A DNA stretch of 64,000 bases from Rhodococcus qingshengii (GCF_021025955.1 NZ_JAJNCL010000012.1:1-64000); one strand, 5' to 3'; shown: positions 46,272-55,296, numbered from the stretch's first letter. Numbers and translations: made by a program. Notes: generated from the letters alone by a model not told the origin.

Positions 46272-46367
46272 ATGCTTGAAAGATACCTGACTTCGATCGT
46301 GCAATGGGTTATCGACACAGCGGGCCTCACCTCCGCCGGAAGCAAGATGCTTCAGAATCCGAAGTAG
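46272..46367 (+). CDS. Small ORF 5, candidate PorA/PorH-like peptide (31 aa)
   Basis: A 31-codon frame starting MLERYLTSIVQWVIDTAGLT, with an amphipathic helix over the first 18 residues and a polar, basic end. AAAGGA lies 8 nt before the ATG, 16 bp after ORF 4. A strong hairpin follows at 46411-46450, closing the array. Confidence 0.5.
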   Translation: MLERYLTSIVQWVIDTAGLTSAGSKMLQNPK

Positions 46368-46410
46368 GAAATTCTTGGTGGAGTCTGAATTGGAATACGC
46401 CACCGAGTCC

Positions 46411-46450
46411 GAATGATCCCCGAGGCTGACGTACGCCTCGGGGATCGTTC
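46411..46450 (+). terminator. Terminator hairpin after the small-ORF array
   Basis: GAATGATCCCCGAGGC (46411-46426) pairs with GCCTCGGGGATCGTTC (46435-46450), a 16-bp stem with one G-U pair and an 8-nt loop. Only a short T-rich stretch follows. It separates the small ORFs from the acyltransferase gene. Confidence 0.75.
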
Positions 46451-46501
46451 GGTTTCGAGTTCCGGTCACGATTACCGATGCAGTGAGACGAGGTAGTGTC
46501 G

Positions 46502-47962
46502 ATGCGATTGCCCAGCAAATTTGCGGTGCAGTTGGCGCGGTTGAGCTCGCGTGATGCCGATTTCATCTACAACGAGGCGGACGGCCATCTGGGGCATTTG
46601 ATAGGGGTGTATTTCTTCGATACTTCTCAGCGCCCTGAGTCGGAGTTCTCGCGCGAGCAAGCAGTCGAATGGGTGACCGCACGGCTCGGCCACCATCGAA
46701 TGTTCACCCACAAGGTACGTCGTATCCCGCTCGAACTCGATCATCCGTACTGGATGCCCGTCAATGACTTCGACATCCGTGACCACGTACACGTCACAGA
46801 CCTCACGGAGCCTGGTTGGGCATCACTCGAGAAGCCTTTGAGTGCTTTGATGACTTCACGGATGGACTTGACCCGTCCGCCATGGGAGTTGCACTTCTTC
46901 AACGGAATCGAAGGTCTCGACGATCTGGACGGGAGGCTGACCGCCGTAGTGCTCAAGTCCCACCACAGCGCAGCGGATGGGATAGCAATCCGGATGTTGG
47001 GGGAATCCATCTTCTCGGGCGAAGAGCGAGCCGCCCGACACGTTCCAGTACCTCGACTATTGAAGGTGCGTGTACTCCTCGAATCGTTGGCGAGCATTCC
47101 CAGCCAGATGTTCAGATTCGCCCGGAGCGTTCCTGGGAATCGCGCTGCTCAACGCGCTGCGAACGCGGCCCAATCGGCCGGTGAATGGGTCGAGAGCCTC
47201 AACGAACGTTCGGCTACCAGGTTCAACGGCAAAGTCAGCGGATCGGGAACGCTGCAGCAATTAACCCTTCCAGGTGCCGTAATCGGCGGGGTCAAACACG
47301 CGGTTCCAGGCGCCACTGTCAACGATGTTCTCCTGGCGATCGTCGGTGGTGCGCTGTCGCGGTATCTGACAGAAAATGGTGAGCCGCCAGGGGGATCCTT
47401 GGTGGCAATGGTGCCTCGCTCGATGCGCAAGGTCGAGGAGTGGCAGTCTGCCAATCAACTGGTGACCTTGTCAGTCGATATGCACACGTCCGTTGCGGCG
47501 CCGCTGGAACGATTGGCACTCATCGCGGAATCCTCGCGTTCGGAGAAGGTACGTACTTCCCACCCTGCCACTCGCCGTGTGGACGCCGCGATCGAAACGG
47601 CGCCGGCATTACTGCTGAGATTCATTGCTTTTGCACGAAGTAGGAATTCCCACGATGTCACTCGTCCCCGCTACCAGCACACAATGGTGAGCAATATTCC
47701 GCTCTCTGTTGAAGGGCTGACGTTGAACGGTGCGCCGGGTGCAGCGGTGCTGGCAACCCAGCCCCCGGTTGACGGCGACGGGCTACGGCATTTCATGGTC
47801 GCCGCAGCAGGTGGGGGACTGACCCTCAACGTCATCGCGGATACCGCGACCATGCCCGATATCCACCATTACATCGAACTACTGCGAGCAAGTTTCGATG
47901 ACTTGGCAGCGGCAGCTGCGATGCAGATTGCGGATTCACCTAACCAAGAGGTTGCCTCCTGA
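46502..47962 (+). CDS. WS/DGAT-family O-acyltransferase
   Basis: A 486-residue acyltransferase of the wax ester synthase/diacylglycerol acyltransferase family. The catalytic HHxxxDG motif is HHSAADG (154-160). Further family elements are DADFIYNEADGHL at the start, RPPWELHF before the motif, the PLSVEG-type and TISN/MVSNIP region near the C-terminus, and a final helical domain. Most members esterify fatty alcohols, diacylglycerol or trehalose-type acceptors with acyl-CoA. ATG at 46502 has GAGG 8 nt upstream. It lies just after the small-ORF array and is paralogous to the gene at 48099. Confidence 0.88.
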   Translation: MRLPSKFAVQLARLSSRDADFIYNEADGHLGHLIGVYFFDTSQRPESEFSREQAVEWVTARLGHHRMFTHKVRRIPLELDHPYWMPVNDFDIRDHVHVTDLTEPGWASLEKPLSALMTSRMDLTRPPWELHFFNGIEGLDDLDGRLTAVVLKSHHSAADGIAIRMLGESIFSGEERAARHVPVPRLLKVRVLLESLASIPSQMFRFARSVPGNRAAQRAANAAQSAGEWVESLNERSATRFNGKVSGSGTLQQLTLPGAVIGGVKHAVPGATVNDVLLAIVGGALSRYLTENGEPPGGSLVAMVPRSMRKVEEWQSANQLVTLSVDMHTSVAAPLERLALIAESSRSEKVRTSHPATRRVDAAIETAPALLLRFIAFARSRNSHDVTRPRYQHTMVSNIPLSVEGLTLNGAPGAAVLATQPPVDGDGLRHFMVAAAGGGLTLNVIADTATMPDIHHYIELLRASFDDLAAAAAMQIADSPNQEVAS

Positions 47963-48098
47963 TCGATCGGAATCACAGGCACCTTTTCCGATTGCTGGAT
48001 CCGGTGATACCCAACGATTCCGAGCAGAACCCAGAGGATCGGCATGTCAGCTCGCTACAATTCGGACATTCGTTCAGCGTCGGAATTGAGGGGCATGC

Positions 48099-49544
48099 AT
48101 GATCTTTCGGAACTCGTTGCCAGCCGCGGTATCTCAGATGGGGCCGCGAGACGCGGAGTTCGTCTACAACGAGTCCGGCGGACATCTGAGCCACATGGTG
48201 TGCGCCTACTTCTTCGACACGACGGGCCATCCGCTCGCAGAGATGACGCACGACGACGCGGTTCGGTGGATCACCGAAAGATTCGGATACTGGCCACTGT
48301 TCACGAGTCGACTCCAGCGAGTTCCGCTGGATCTGGACTATCCCTATTGGGTCCCGGCCGATTTCGACGTCGATGATCACGTGCACGTCCATCGTGCCCC
48401 GGTTGCCGGGTGGGCGCCGGTTCGTGAATTGCTCGGGCGCTCGCTCGGTGAGCCGATGGACTTGTCCCGGCCGCCCTGGGAGTTGCACATCATGACCGGC
48501 GTGCACGGGATCGACGAGCTACCGGGCAATCTGACGCTGATCATGCTCAAGACCCACCACGGGGCCGGTGACGGTCTGGCGATCCGCGATCTGACCAACC
48601 TTCTGTTCTCCGGTCCGCCGAAGCCGGAGACGAAGCGTGCCGGTTCGGGGCTTTCGTCGCTGGATTTGATCGGGCGCACGGTCGTGGGTTTGCCCGGCCA
48701 GGCGATCCGTTTCGGCCGGGGTCTGTCCGTGACAAAGGTTGCGGCCGAGACGGTTCGGGAGGCGGAAGAGGCCGGAGAGCTGCCTACGTACTCGGCCGAC
48801 CGCCTACCGACCCGATTCAACGGCGTACTGGGCGGAGACATCACGATCGATTTCCTGACGCTGGACGGCGCAGACATCAAAGCGATCCGAGCGGCCGTTC
48901 CGGACGTGACGGTCAACGACATCTTCCTGACCGTCGTCGCCGGCGCTCTCGACGCATACCTGTCGGAGAAGGGCGAGAAATCAGGCAGTGGGTTGGCAGC
49001 GATGGTTCCCCGATCGATGCGGCAGATCGCCGAATGGGAATCGGCCAACCAACTGGCGCTGTTGACGGTCGATCTGCACACGGACGTCGAAGATCCGGTC
49101 GAGCGGCTGACACGAATCAGGGATTCGGCGCTGATGGCAAAGGGGCGGAGTTTGCACCCAGCCGTCCGTCGATACGGCACACGCATCGAAACGTCGCCCG
49201 CGGCTCTGCTCAGACTCACCGGTCTCTCGCGTCGGATCAACAAGCTTGACCCTTCGCACAAGGTCATTCAGAACACGACGATCAGCAATGTCCCGGTATC
49301 GGTCGACGGCAATGTCTTCGAAGGTGCGCCGGCGGTGGCAGTTCTCGGCGGGCAGGCGCCGGTCGACGGAGACATTCTGCGCCACTTCCTCATTGCTGCG
49401 CGTGGAGGTTCTCTGACGCTCAATGTCATCGTCTCGCGAGAGACGATGCCGGATATCGAGCACTACATCGAATTATTGCGGGTGGGGTTCACGACGCTTC
49501 TGCAGGCAGTTTCCGACCAAAATCGTGAGTTGGTCGAACGATAA
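48099..49544 (+). CDS. WS/DGAT-family O-acyltransferase (paralogue)
   Basis: A 481-residue protein, clearly paralogous to 46502-47962 (same length, aligned motifs). HHGAGDG (153-159) is the active-site motif; RDAEFVYNESGGHL, RPPWELHI and TTISNVPVSVDG are shared signatures. ATG at 48099, with GAGGGG upstream; 136 bp after the first acyltransferase. Members of this family do not normally need a membrane anchor. Specificity is unknown; linkage to the small peptides suggests an envelope acyl-acceptor, which is inference. Confidence 0.88.
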   Translation: MIFRNSLPAAVSQMGPRDAEFVYNESGGHLSHMVCAYFFDTTGHPLAEMTHDDAVRWITERFGYWPLFTSRLQRVPLDLDYPYWVPADFDVDDHVHVHRAPVAGWAPVRELLGRSLGEPMDLSRPPWELHIMTGVHGIDELPGNLTLIMLKTHHGAGDGLAIRDLTNLLFSGPPKPETKRAGSGLSSLDLIGRTVVGLPGQAIRFGRGLSVTKVAAETVREAEEAGELPTYSADRLPTRFNGVLGGDITIDFLTLDGADIKAIRAAVPDVTVNDIFLTVVAGALDAYLSEKGEKSGSGLAAMVPRSMRQIAEWESANQLALLTVDLHTDVEDPVERLTRIRDSALMAKGRSLHPAVRRYGTRIETSPAALLRLTGLSRRINKLDPSHKVIQNTTISNVPVSVDGNVFEGAPAVAVLGGQAPVDGDILRHFLIAARGGSLTLNVIVSRETMPDIEHYIELLRVGFTTLLQAVSDQNRELVER

Positions 49545-49649
49545 TCTCTCGACACCCCCGGCTTTACGCCGCCTGTCATTCCCTGAGTTTTCGGATTGGC
49601 GTCATTTCCTCGTCCCAAGTGAACCACTGAACGTCTAATGGAGAACGTC

Positions 49650-49778
49650 ATGCTTGAAGGGGCCGTCGCGGACGCTGCCGGCTCGGTCGATGCGATCATC
49701 GGTCAGGATTGGGCCGCGTCAGTGGCCTGGCCGTCAAGTAGATTGTCGATTTCGGGGCCTGCTCGTGTTGGCGCGTAG
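49650..49778 (+). CDS. Small ORF 6 (42 aa), weak candidate
   Basis: A 42-codon frame starting MLEGAVADAAGSVDAIIGQD. GGAG lies 6 nt before the ATG; an in-frame ATG 12 bp upstream (49638) would add MENV, curiously the first four residues of C. glutamicum PorA, but has no ribosome binding site. The stop falls inside the loop of the terminator that follows, so the last codons may not be genuine. It resembles the five array peptides in size and lack of a signal peptide. Confidence 0.4.
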   Translation: MLEGAVADAAGSVDAIIGQDWAASVAWPSSRLSISGPARVGA

Positions 49779-49793
49779 GCCCCGAAATACCTT
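49749..49793 (+). terminator. Terminator after small ORF 6
   Basis: ATTTCGGGGCCT (49749-49760) and AGGCCCCGAAAT (49777-49788) form a perfect 12-bp stem with a 16-nt loop, followed by TTTT at the end. It lies before the pspC gene of the opposite strand and may serve both directions. Confidence 0.8.
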
Positions 49794-49834
49794 TTGTCGG
49801 CGCGTAATTCTCGCCATGTGAATTGCCGGAATTC

Positions 49835-50038
49835 TCACCCTAATGGCATGAGCATCCAGGCGGCGAGATATACCAATGCCGCGGTTCCACCCGTGCAAAT
49901 AGCGGCGATAACGGCGAGTAGACGGACAAGATTGACGTCGGCGCCGAAGTAATCTGCAATTCCGCCGCACACTCCGGCGAACATTTTCTTGTCGTTGGAA
50001 CGGGTGAAGGGGCGAGGTGTGTTGCTTTCGAATGTCAT
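49835..50038 (-). CDS. PspC domain small membrane protein
   Basis: A 67-residue protein. RSNDKKMFAGVCGGIADYFG is the PspC domain signature, followed by one long hydrophobic segment (LVRLLAVIAAICTGGTAALV). PspC proteins sense or stabilise the membrane under envelope stress. Start ATG at 50038; divergent from ppk2. Confidence 0.9.
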   Translation of the reverse strand: MTFESNTPRPFTRSNDKKMFAGVCGGIADYFGADVNLVRLLAVIAAICTGGTAALVYLAAWMLMPLG

Positions 50039-50174
50039 GCTTCAATTCTGAAGCGAGATCGCATCAGGAACCATCGGGGACGACCCCCATCTGCACCCTG
50101 ATCTTTTGAGCCCGTCGTGTCATACCCCGGTAGTTCATCCCAGCTTCACCGAACGGTTGCTGCGGGAGACTAAC

Positions 50175-51098
50175 TTGTCGGCGGTGACCGATTTAGCAGA
50201 ACGCCGACCGTTCCTCAGCGCCTTCGCGGATCTCTCGACCGCCGTCGATCTGGCCGACACCGCCGCCTTCACCGTCGACGACAATGACGACGACGATCCG
50301 GTGCTGCTGACGTCGCCGGACGGTTTCGAGGTCGACACCTGGCGGGAGGGCTACCCGTACGACGCACGGATGCCTCGGGACGAGTACGAAATGTCCAAGC
50401 GTCTGCTGCAGATCGAACTCCTCAAGCTGCAGAACTGGTCGAAAGAAACCGGCGCACGGCACGCCATCGTGTTCGAAGGACGCGACGCTGCCGGCAAGGG
50501 CGGAACGATCAAACGATTCATGGAGCACCTCAATCCTCGTGGCGCTCGCGTCGTCGCGCTGGAGAAGCCGTCGGCTCGCGAGTCGACGCAGTGGTACTTC
50601 CAGCGCTACGTGCAGCACCTTCCCGCCGCCGGGGAACTGGTGATGTTCGATCGATCTTGGTACAACCGGGCCGGGGTCGAGCGGGTCATGGGTTTCTGCA
50701 CCGACGAGGAGCATGAGCGATTTCTGCGCCAGGTGCCGTTGTTCGAGCAGATGCTCGTCGACGACGGCATCAGCTTGATCAAGTTCTGGTTCTCGGTTTC
50801 ACCGCTGGAGCAGCGCACGCGGTTCGCGATCAGACAGGTCGATCCCGTGCGGCAGTGGAAGCTTTCGCCGATGGACATCGCTTCTCTGGACAAGTGGGAT
50901 GCGTACACGGCGGCGAAGGAAGAGATGATCCGGTTCACCGATACCGCCACCGCTCCGTGGACCGTCATCAAGAGCAACGACAAGAAACGCGCGCGGATAA
51001 ACGCGATGCGTCACGTGCTCAGTCAGTTCGATTACGACAACAAGGATTACGAGATCGTGGGTACTCCGGATCCGCTGATCGTGGGCAGCCTCGAATAG
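50175..51098 (+). CDS. ppk2: Polyphosphate kinase 2
   Basis: A PPK2-family kinase (about 307 residues), transferring phosphate between polyphosphate and nucleoside diphosphates. The Walker A loop is FEGRDAAGKGGTIKR, and VMFDRSWYNRAGVERVMGF is the Walker B/lid region, which with EQRTRFAIRQ and MDIASLDKWD defines the family. TTG at 50175 has GGGAG 6 nt upstream; an open frame from TTG 50106 and a GTG at 50184 are alternatives. In C. glutamicum a ppk2 gene lies beside groEL2 and the porin genes, the same order as here. Confidence 0.92.
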   Translation: MSAVTDLAERRPFLSAFADLSTAVDLADTAAFTVDDNDDDDPVLLTSPDGFEVDTWREGYPYDARMPRDEYEMSKRLLQIELLKLQNWSKETGARHAIVFEGRDAAGKGGTIKRFMEHLNPRGARVVALEKPSARESTQWYFQRYVQHLPAAGELVMFDRSWYNRAGVERVMGFCTDEEHERFLRQVPLFEQMLVDDGISLIKFWFSVSPLEQRTRFAIRQVDPVRQWKLSPMDIASLDKWDAYTAAKEEMIRFTDTATAPWTVIKSNDKKRARINAMRHVLSQFDYDNKDYEIVGTPDPLIVGSLE

Positions 51099-51149
51099 TC
51101 GGCGCGTGTGCTCTGCCCATCCGCGGCGTGGGTGGTTAGTGTGAGTTGA

Positions 51150-51983
51150 ATGGAGACCGTACCGATCCAACTCCCCGACGGCACCGTGACCCCGATCCGT
51201 CTGTTTCCCGGACCGAACGACGACGCACCCGTGGTGGTGATGTTGCCCGGGCTCGGAGTTCCCGCCGGGTTCTACGATCCGGTGGCGCAGGCCCTGGTCG
51301 AAGCCGGCTTCAACGCGGCCATCGGTGAACTGCGCGGCCAAGGTGACAGCAAACCGCGCCCGAGCGCGTCGAGTGCTTTCGGATATCAGGAACTGGTCTC
51401 GATCGATTGTCCGGCGACGTTCGAGGTAGTGCGCGAGCGGTTCCCGGCCAGCACACCATTTCTGATGGGGCACAGCATGGGCGGCCAGATCGGGGTGATG
51501 TACGCGTCGAGGATTCGGGGCCGGCTCGGCGGACTGATCCTGGTTGCCTCCGGATCGCCGTATCACCGCGGATTCCCCGGAATCCGTGCGCCCGGACTCT
51601 ATCTGGGTTCGTCCGCGATGTCGGTGACAGCCAACATTGCCGGCTTCTGGCCGGGAGACCGGGTCAACGTCGGCGGCTTCGGTCGACAGTCGAAAGTACT
51701 GATCACCGATTGGGCACGGTTCGCCAGGACCGGTCGCATGGAACCCATCGGTGCGGATATCGACTACGAGGAGCGGATCGCTCGCCTGACCTTGCCGGTT
51801 CTGTCGATCACGATCGAAGGGGACGATCTCGCTCCACGCCGGTCGGCAAAGAACCTGGTGGACAAGCTCTCCGGGGCCCAAGTGACGATGACGCACATCG
51901 ACGAACCACTCGGTCACAACGGTTGGATAAGCAATCCCACCGCTGTGAGCGAGCGCGTCGTCGCGTGGTTGCGCGACCGCTGA
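51150..51983 (+). CDS. Alpha/beta hydrolase
   Basis: A 277-residue hydrolase. The nucleophile elbow is GHSMGG with Ser109. MLPGLGVPAGFYDPVAQAL is the oxyanion-loop strand. The late acid and base candidates are in EGDDLAP and HIDEPLGHNGW. Homologous to carboxylesterase/lysophospholipase-like proteins, without a defined substrate. Start ATG at 51150, 52 bp after ppk2. It is convergent with the prolyl oligopeptidase gene, 4 bp apart. Confidence 0.85.
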   Translation: METVPIQLPDGTVTPIRLFPGPNDDAPVVVMLPGLGVPAGFYDPVAQALVEAGFNAAIGELRGQGDSKPRPSASSAFGYQELVSIDCPATFEVVRERFPASTPFLMGHSMGGQIGVMYASRIRGRLGGLILVASGSPYHRGFPGIRAPGLYLGSSAMSVTANIAGFWPGDRVNVGGFGRQSKVLITDWARFARTGRMEPIGADIDYEERIARLTLPVLSITIEGDDLAPRRSAKNLVDKLSGAQVTMTHIDEPLGHNGWISNPTAVSERVVAWLRDR

Positions 51984-51987
51984 AAGA

Positions 51988-54039
51988 TCAGCCGAGTTTC
52001 TGCCAGAGGAACTCGTAGGTCAGCGCGGTCTTGAAGGCCAGCTGAGCATTGTCCGCGGCGCCGCCGTGGCCACCCTCGATGTTCTCGAAATACAGCACCG
52101 GCTTGCCCAGCTCTTCCAGCCGTGCGGCCATCTTGCGGGCATGCGCGGGGTGGACGCGGTCGTCGCGGGTGGATGTCGCGATCAGGATCGGTGGGTACGA
52201 CGCGGCGGCGTCGATGTTCTGATACGGCGAATACTCCGAGATGAATGCCCACTCCTCCGGGACATCGGGGTCACCGTATTCGGCCATCCAGGACGCGCCG
52301 GCCAGCAGGAGATGGAATCGACGCATGTCCAGCAGCGGGACCTGGCAGACGATGGCGCCGAAGAGTTCGGGGTACTTGGTCAGCATGATGCCCATCAGCA
52401 GGCCGCCGTTGCTTCCGCCCTGAGCTGCCAGAAGATCCGGGGTCGTGATTCCGCGTTCGACGAGGTCTCTCGCGACGGCAGCAAAGTCTTCGTGCACCTT
52501 GTGGCGCCCAGCCTTGAGAACCTGTGTGTGCCAACCGGGTCCGTACTCGCCGCCACCACGAATGTTCGCAACCACATAGGTTCCGCCCTGCGTCAACCAG
52601 GCACGGCCCAGAGAACCGCTGTACGACGGTGTCAGCGAGATCTCGAATCCGCCGTACCCGTAGAGCAGGGTTGGGCCTGGCTCGCTACGCGGACTGCGCA
52701 CCACGAAGTACGGAACCTGGGTGCCGTCGGCAGAGGTGGCGAAGAACTGCTCCGTGGTGATGCCCTCGGCGTCGAAGAACGAGGGAGCCTGCTTGAGGGC
52801 AGTGGGTTCGGTTTCGCCGATCACGCCGTGCAGAAGAGTTGCAGGGGAGGTGTATCCACTCGAGTTGACGAAGTATTCATTGCTGACATCGGGGTCGGTG
52901 TCGAGAATTTCGATACTGGTCAGTTCTGGAAGCCCTTCGAAAGGTCGATCCTCCCAGCCGTTTTCGCCCGGCGTCAGGATTCGCAGCGTCGTGCGCACGT
53001 CGGTCAGGACCACCAGAATCAGATGATCGCGTGTCCAGGTGTAGTGCTCGAGCGAGGAATGTGCGTCGGGTTCGAAGATCGATGTCAGTGCTCGTGAGCC
53101 GGCAAGGAAATCGTCGTAACGGATGGCAAGCAGTGCGCCGGTCGGATATTCGGTGTCCTCGACGGCCCACACGGACTTGGTGCGGATCAACAACCACTCG
53201 TGGTGAATCGAGATCCCGGCGTCCTCGGGGACGTCCACGAGCACCAGTTCACCGTCGGGGCGAACTTCGAAATGCTGAGAGTTGTAGAAATCGACCGAGC
53301 GAGTGACGAAGTCCCGTTCGAATCCGGGCGTCGGATCGTGCGAAGCCGAGATGGCCACGTCCGTGGCCTGGCCCTCGTAGACGGTCTCGGCGCTGGAGAG
53401 GGGAGTGCCGCGCTTCCACCGCTGGGCCAGACGGGGATATCCGGAATCGGTGAGCGACCCCGGTCCGATATCCGTTCCGACGTAGACGGTATCGATGTCG
53501 ATCCAGTCGATGTCGGTCTTGGCCTCGGGAAGATAGAAGCCGGGATTCTCGCCCTCGGGAGCGAGGAACTCGCGCTTGTCGATGTCGAACTCGCGAACGA
53601 CCGCCGCGTCTGCCCCACCGCGGGAGAGACTGATCAATGCACGGTTGCGGTGTGGCCGTAGAAGTTGCGTGCCCTTCCAGACCCAGTTCTCGCCCTCGGC
53701 CTCGGCCAGGGCGTCGAGGTCGACCAGGACGTCCCATTCCGGGTCGTCGGTGACGTACTGATCGAACGTCGTGCGTCGCCACAATCCGCGAACGTGGGTG
53801 CTGTCGCGCCAGAAGTTGTAGAGGAACTCACCTCGACGGCGGACGTAGGGGATTCGCGCGTCGGTATCGAGGATCTCGCGCACGTCGCTCTGCAGTCGAT
53901 CGAAGCGCTCGTTGTCGGTGAGCTGCTCCTCGGTCACGGCATTGTGCTGACGGACCCAATCGAGTGCAGACTCACCGGTCACGTCTTCGAGCCAGAGGTA
54001 GGGGTCGTCGCCGGTGGTGGGCTGCTGATCGGAAGTCAT
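51988..54039 (-). CDS. Prolyl oligopeptidase family protein (S9A)
   Basis: A 683-residue serine peptidase of family S9A that cleaves short peptides after proline. An N-terminal seven-bladed propeller (about 70-410) precedes the alpha/beta hydrolase domain. The catalytic triad is Ser543 (GGSNGG), Asp627 (TRDDRVHP) and His658 (EGGHGG). There is no signal peptide, so it is probably cytoplasmic. ATG at 54039 (MTSDQQPTTGDDPYLWLEDV) is chosen over a longer reading from 54093, which lies in a terminator. Confidence 0.92.
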   Translation of the reverse strand: MTSDQQPTTGDDPYLWLEDVTGESALDWVRQHNAVTEEQLTDNERFDRLQSDVREILDTDARIPYVRRRGEFLYNFWRDSTHVRGLWRRTTFDQYVTDDPEWDVLVDLDALAEAEGENWVWKGTQLLRPHRNRALISLSRGGADAAVVREFDIDKREFLAPEGENPGFYLPEAKTDIDWIDIDTVYVGTDIGPGSLTDSGYPRLAQRWKRGTPLSSAETVYEGQATDVAISASHDPTPGFERDFVTRSVDFYNSQHFEVRPDGELVLVDVPEDAGISIHHEWLLIRTKSVWAVEDTEYPTGALLAIRYDDFLAGSRALTSIFEPDAHSSLEHYTWTRDHLILVVLTDVRTTLRILTPGENGWEDRPFEGLPELTSIEILDTDPDVSNEYFVNSSGYTSPATLLHGVIGETEPTALKQAPSFFDAEGITTEQFFATSADGTQVPYFVVRSPRSEPGPTLLYGYGGFEISLTPSYSGSLGRAWLTQGGTYVVANIRGGGEYGPGWHTQVLKAGRHKVHEDFAAVARDLVERGITTPDLLAAQGGSNGGLLMGIMLTKYPELFGAIVCQVPLLDMRRFHLLLAGASWMAEYGDPDVPEEWAFISEYSPYQNIDAAASYPPILIATSTRDDRVHPAHARKMAARLEELGKPVLYFENIEGGHGGAADNAQLAFKTALTYEFLWQKLG

Positions 54040-54069
54040 ACGTCCATTCTTACTGCTCGCTCCCGACAG

Positions 54070-54110
54070 CACTCGACCCCGCTCCCGAAACACTGGAGCG
54101 GGGTCGAGTG
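54070..54110. terminator. Terminator hairpin, copy 1
   Basis: CACTCGACCCCGCTCC (54070-54085) and GGAGCGGGGTCGAGTG (54095-54110) form a perfect 16-bp stem with a 9-nt loop. It ends 14 bp from the stop of the mycolyltransferase gene on the - strand. The same stem sequence recurs after the paralogue (55355-55393). Confidence 0.8.
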
Positions 54111-54123
54111 AGAACGAATCGGG

Positions 54124-55140
54124 TCAGACGCCCAGGGAGTGAGCGAGCATCGGCCAGGAGTTGTGGAGATCGTCCTGCCAGTAGCCCCACGAGTGGGTGC
54201 CGGTCGGCTTGAAGTCGAAGGTGGCCGGGATCTTCAGGTCGCTCAGGCGGTAGGCGAGGTTGTGGGTGCAGTAGTTGACCGCTGCCTCGATGATGCCGCC
54301 GACGATCGCCTGGTTGGCGAGCGCACCGACCTGACCGTTGATCGCGGGATTGGCGAGAGTGTCGTGTGGGCCGGGGAGTCCGGAGCCGGTGGAGACGTAG
54401 AGCTCGGTGCCGCGGAGCTTCTCGGCGTTGAGGACCGGATCGTTGTCCTTCCAGCCCTGACCGTCGAGCGGGCCCCACATGTTGGTGATGTCAGCTCCGC
54501 CGCGGGTACCTGTGACAAGTTCGATCGCACTCTGACCGACGGGAGTACTGGTCTCGGCGCATCCGCTGTATGCACCGACGCCCTTGTAGAGGCCGGGAGC
54601 CGCGATGGCGAGGTTGAGGACCGAGGTCGCGGTCATGGAGATCGCGGAGATGGACTGCACCTTGTTGGTGTTGAACTCGGCGTCGATGACGGGCGGGAGT
54701 TCCTTGGTCAGGAACGTCTGCCACTTCTGACGACCGAGAACCGGATCGTCGTTCACCCAGTCGGTGTAATAGCTGAATGCGCCTTCGAGCGGTGTGACGA
54801 CGTTGACGTTCTTGTCCTGGAAGAAGTTCATGACGTCGGTCTTGCGTTGCCAGGTCGCCGAGTCCTCGCCGCCGCCTGCACCGTTGAGCAGGTAGAGCGT
54901 CGGGCGGGGTTCGCTGCCATCCGCTGGGAGGATGACCTCGAGCGGGATGTTGCGATCCATCGCCGGGGAGAAGACCGAGATGGTGACCTTGCGGTCGCCG
55001 GTCTTGGTGTTGCTCACGACGTGCGATCCGGACGTGTCACCGCCCGCAGAAGCTGTCGCCGGACTGACCAGCATCGGCAGCACCGTGGCCACTGCGAGAG
55101 CTGCGATCACACTGCCACGCTTGAAAATTCGAGCACGCAT
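54124..55140 (-). CDS. Mycolyltransferase (antigen 85/corynemycolyltransferase family), paralogue 1
   Basis: A 338-residue secreted alpha/beta hydrolase-fold enzyme that transfers mycolic acids to trehalose or arabinogalactan in the cell envelope. After a Sec signal (cleavage near ATASAGG) come LPADGSEPRPTLYLLNGAGG, YYTDWVND, the nucleophile region VQSISAISMTATS (Ser168) and, near the C-terminus, GTHSWGYW with His316. These match the antigen 85 layout (ser-his pair at the same distances). ATG at 55140 with GTGGAGG upstream. Paralogous to 55409-56458. Confidence 0.93.
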   Translation of the reverse strand: MRARIFKRGSVIAALAVATVLPMLVSPATASAGGDTSGSHVVSNTKTGDRKVTISVFSPAMDRNIPLEVILPADGSEPRPTLYLLNGAGGGEDSATWQRKTDVMNFFQDKNVNVVTPLEGAFSYYTDWVNDDPVLGRQKWQTFLTKELPPVIDAEFNTNKVQSISAISMTATSVLNLAIAAPGLYKGVGAYSGCAETSTPVGQSAIELVTGTRGGADITNMWGPLDGQGWKDNDPVLNAEKLRGTELYVSTGSGLPGPHDTLANPAINGQVGALANQAIVGGIIEAAVNYCTHNLAYRLSDLKIPATFDFKPTGTHSWGYWQDDLHNSWPMLAHSLGV

Positions 55141-55296
55141 ACGTTCGGATCCTCCACCTGAATGTCTTCGGATCCGGAACGGATCGAAGTGCCTGTGAGC
55201 CCTTACTGGAACAGGTTCACTTTTTGTTATGTGTCAGTAAAGCAGAGCGGCAGCAGAAAGTGACGCGATTCGATTGCCTGACAATTGAATTGGCCC

